Part shown: piece by piece, positions 5,979 through 6,522 of the stretch
Layout: each line of letters begins with the position of its first letter
How positions within the stretch are numbered: position 1 is the stretch's first letter
Source of the DNA: Mycobacterium sp.
GTDB taxonomy: Bacteria; Actinomycetota; Actinomycetes; Mycobacteriales; Mycobacteriaceae
Direction: 5' to 3'
Assembly (NCBI GenBank): GCA_028706695.1
Contig: JAQTVU010000142.1
Span: forward strand, 1-6,522
DNA: 6,522 bases
Translations under genes and position numbers: made by a program
Notes under the pieces: model-generated
What the model was told of the DNA's origin: nothing
The model's database searches: none
The model's input: only the letters and a program-made list of their open reading frames with translations

Positions 5979-6478
5979 ATGCCTTCCTCTATCGAACCGC
6001 ACTTCGATTCGGCAGCCCTACTGACCATCGACCTTCAGGCACCTTTAGATGGCGGCACGCTGGAGATCCCGGAACATCGACCGCCGTGCCTCGAATCACC
6101 AGCCTTTGCCATGCGTTTCGGAGCACCAGCAGGCCGATCGTGCACATCGTCCGGCTCTACCTGGCTGATGGCAGCAACGCCGAGCCGGTACGCAAAGATC
6201 TCGTCGCCGGCCCGATACCGATGCTGCGCGCAGGCACCCCCGGACGGCTGCTGGCCGCAGCTCTCACACCCGACCCGAACACATGCTTCGACGACGAACT
6301 GCTGCTCTCGGGACGACCTCAGCAGCTGGGCGATCGCGAGATCATCCTCTACAAACCCCGGTGGGGCGCCTTTTTCGGCACCGTCCTCGATGACTATCTG
6401 CGCGACAACGGTATCGACACCGTGGTGGTTGCTTGTGCGGCTCTTCGGTCGCCGCCGGCCGCGGTGACTCGGGCATGA
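5979..6478 (+). pseudogene. Isochorismatase-like cysteine hydrolase, frameshifted and lacking its catalytic Cys region
   Basis: The first part, from ATG at 5979, reads MPSSIEPHFDSAALLTIDLQ and on to DGGTLEIP. This is the N-terminus of an isochorismatase-fold hydrolase, with the catalytic Asp18 in LLTIDLQ. At 6069-6072 one G is missing (CCGGA where CCGGGA is expected). From 6071 another frame continues GTSTAVPRITSLCHAF, then RPIVHIVRLYLADGSNAEP, then the YKPRWGAFFGT segment with the catalytic Lys, and GIDTVVVA ending at 6433. The family should continue with a Gly-Cys-Asn-type motif carrying the nucleophilic Cys and about 50 more residues. Here the frame instead reads CAALRSPPAAVTRA and stops at 6478. 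No clear ribosome site precedes 5979; GGAAG lies 15 bases away. Substrate is unknown; members act on isochorismate, nicotinamide and other amides. It is almost certainly inactive. Confidence 0.8.
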
Positions 6479-6522
6479 ACTACTGCTCTCGGACAACCGG
6501 AGAACGCTACCCTGGATATTTT
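6434..6522. other. Unrecognised sequence after the hydrolase breakpoint, to window end
   Basis: Similarity to the hydrolase family ends at about 6433 and nothing afterwards was recognised. One plus-strand frame stays open from the stop at 6391 to the window edge and reads a peptide including GRGDSGMNYCSRTTGERYPG from about 6457. A minus-strand frame is also open across this stretch. Neither could be assigned to a family. No insertion-sequence end was recognised at the junction. Confidence 0.4.

Noticed and set aside
6434..6522. Insertion-sequence end at the hydrolase breakpoint
   Set aside because: No terminal inverted repeat, target duplication or transposase similarity could be seen in the 89 bases available.

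Overview
The window looks like a chromosomal segment from a Mycobacterium (genus-level call; species not assignable by reading). Three adjacent complete genes match the fadB, fadA and dapC proteins of M. tuberculosis (Rv0860, Rv0859, Rv0858c) in length, order and relative orientation, read here in the opposite direction. The coding DNA is GC-rich with strong G/C third positions. Only the ends of the window depart from ordinary core metabolism.

Layout. Bases 2-520 (+) are the 3' end of a FAD-dependent monooxygenase gene that starts outside the window. Bases 521-714 are a non-coding gap between convergent genes and hold a 9-bp inverted repeat. Bases 715-2859 (-) are fadB and 2864-4075 (-) are fadA, separated by 4 bases and so almost certainly one transcript, fadA first. 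Together they encode the two subunits of a fatty-acid beta-oxidation trifunctional complex: FadB hydrates enoyl-CoA and oxidises 3-hydroxyacyl-CoA, and FadA thiolyses 3-ketoacyl-CoA. Bases 4076-4254 are a divergent promoter region with two small palindromes. Bases 4255-5457 (+) are dapC, a PLP aminotransferase of the lysine/diaminopimelate pathway. A GC-rich hairpin directly follows its stop codon.

The right-hand 1 kb (5494-6522) is different. It holds two broken genes facing away from each other across a 147-bp spacer. On the minus strand is a csaA-like tRNA-binding-domain gene with two frameshifts, one of them an exact 4-bp tandem duplication. On the plus strand is an isochorismatase-like cysteine hydrolase gene with a one-base deletion; its similarity to the family stops exactly where the catalytic cysteine should be. 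G+C falls to about 53% by hand count over 5761-6000, against 77% over a sample stretch inside dapC (4321-4380). The spacer carries an 8-bp direct repeat at 11-bp pitch around a 10-bp palindrome, a plausible old operator.

No RNA gene, CRISPR array, recognisable insertion sequence or phage gene was seen. No convincing novel system was found. The observations most worth checking are the paired gene decay and the abrupt loss of similarity near 6434.
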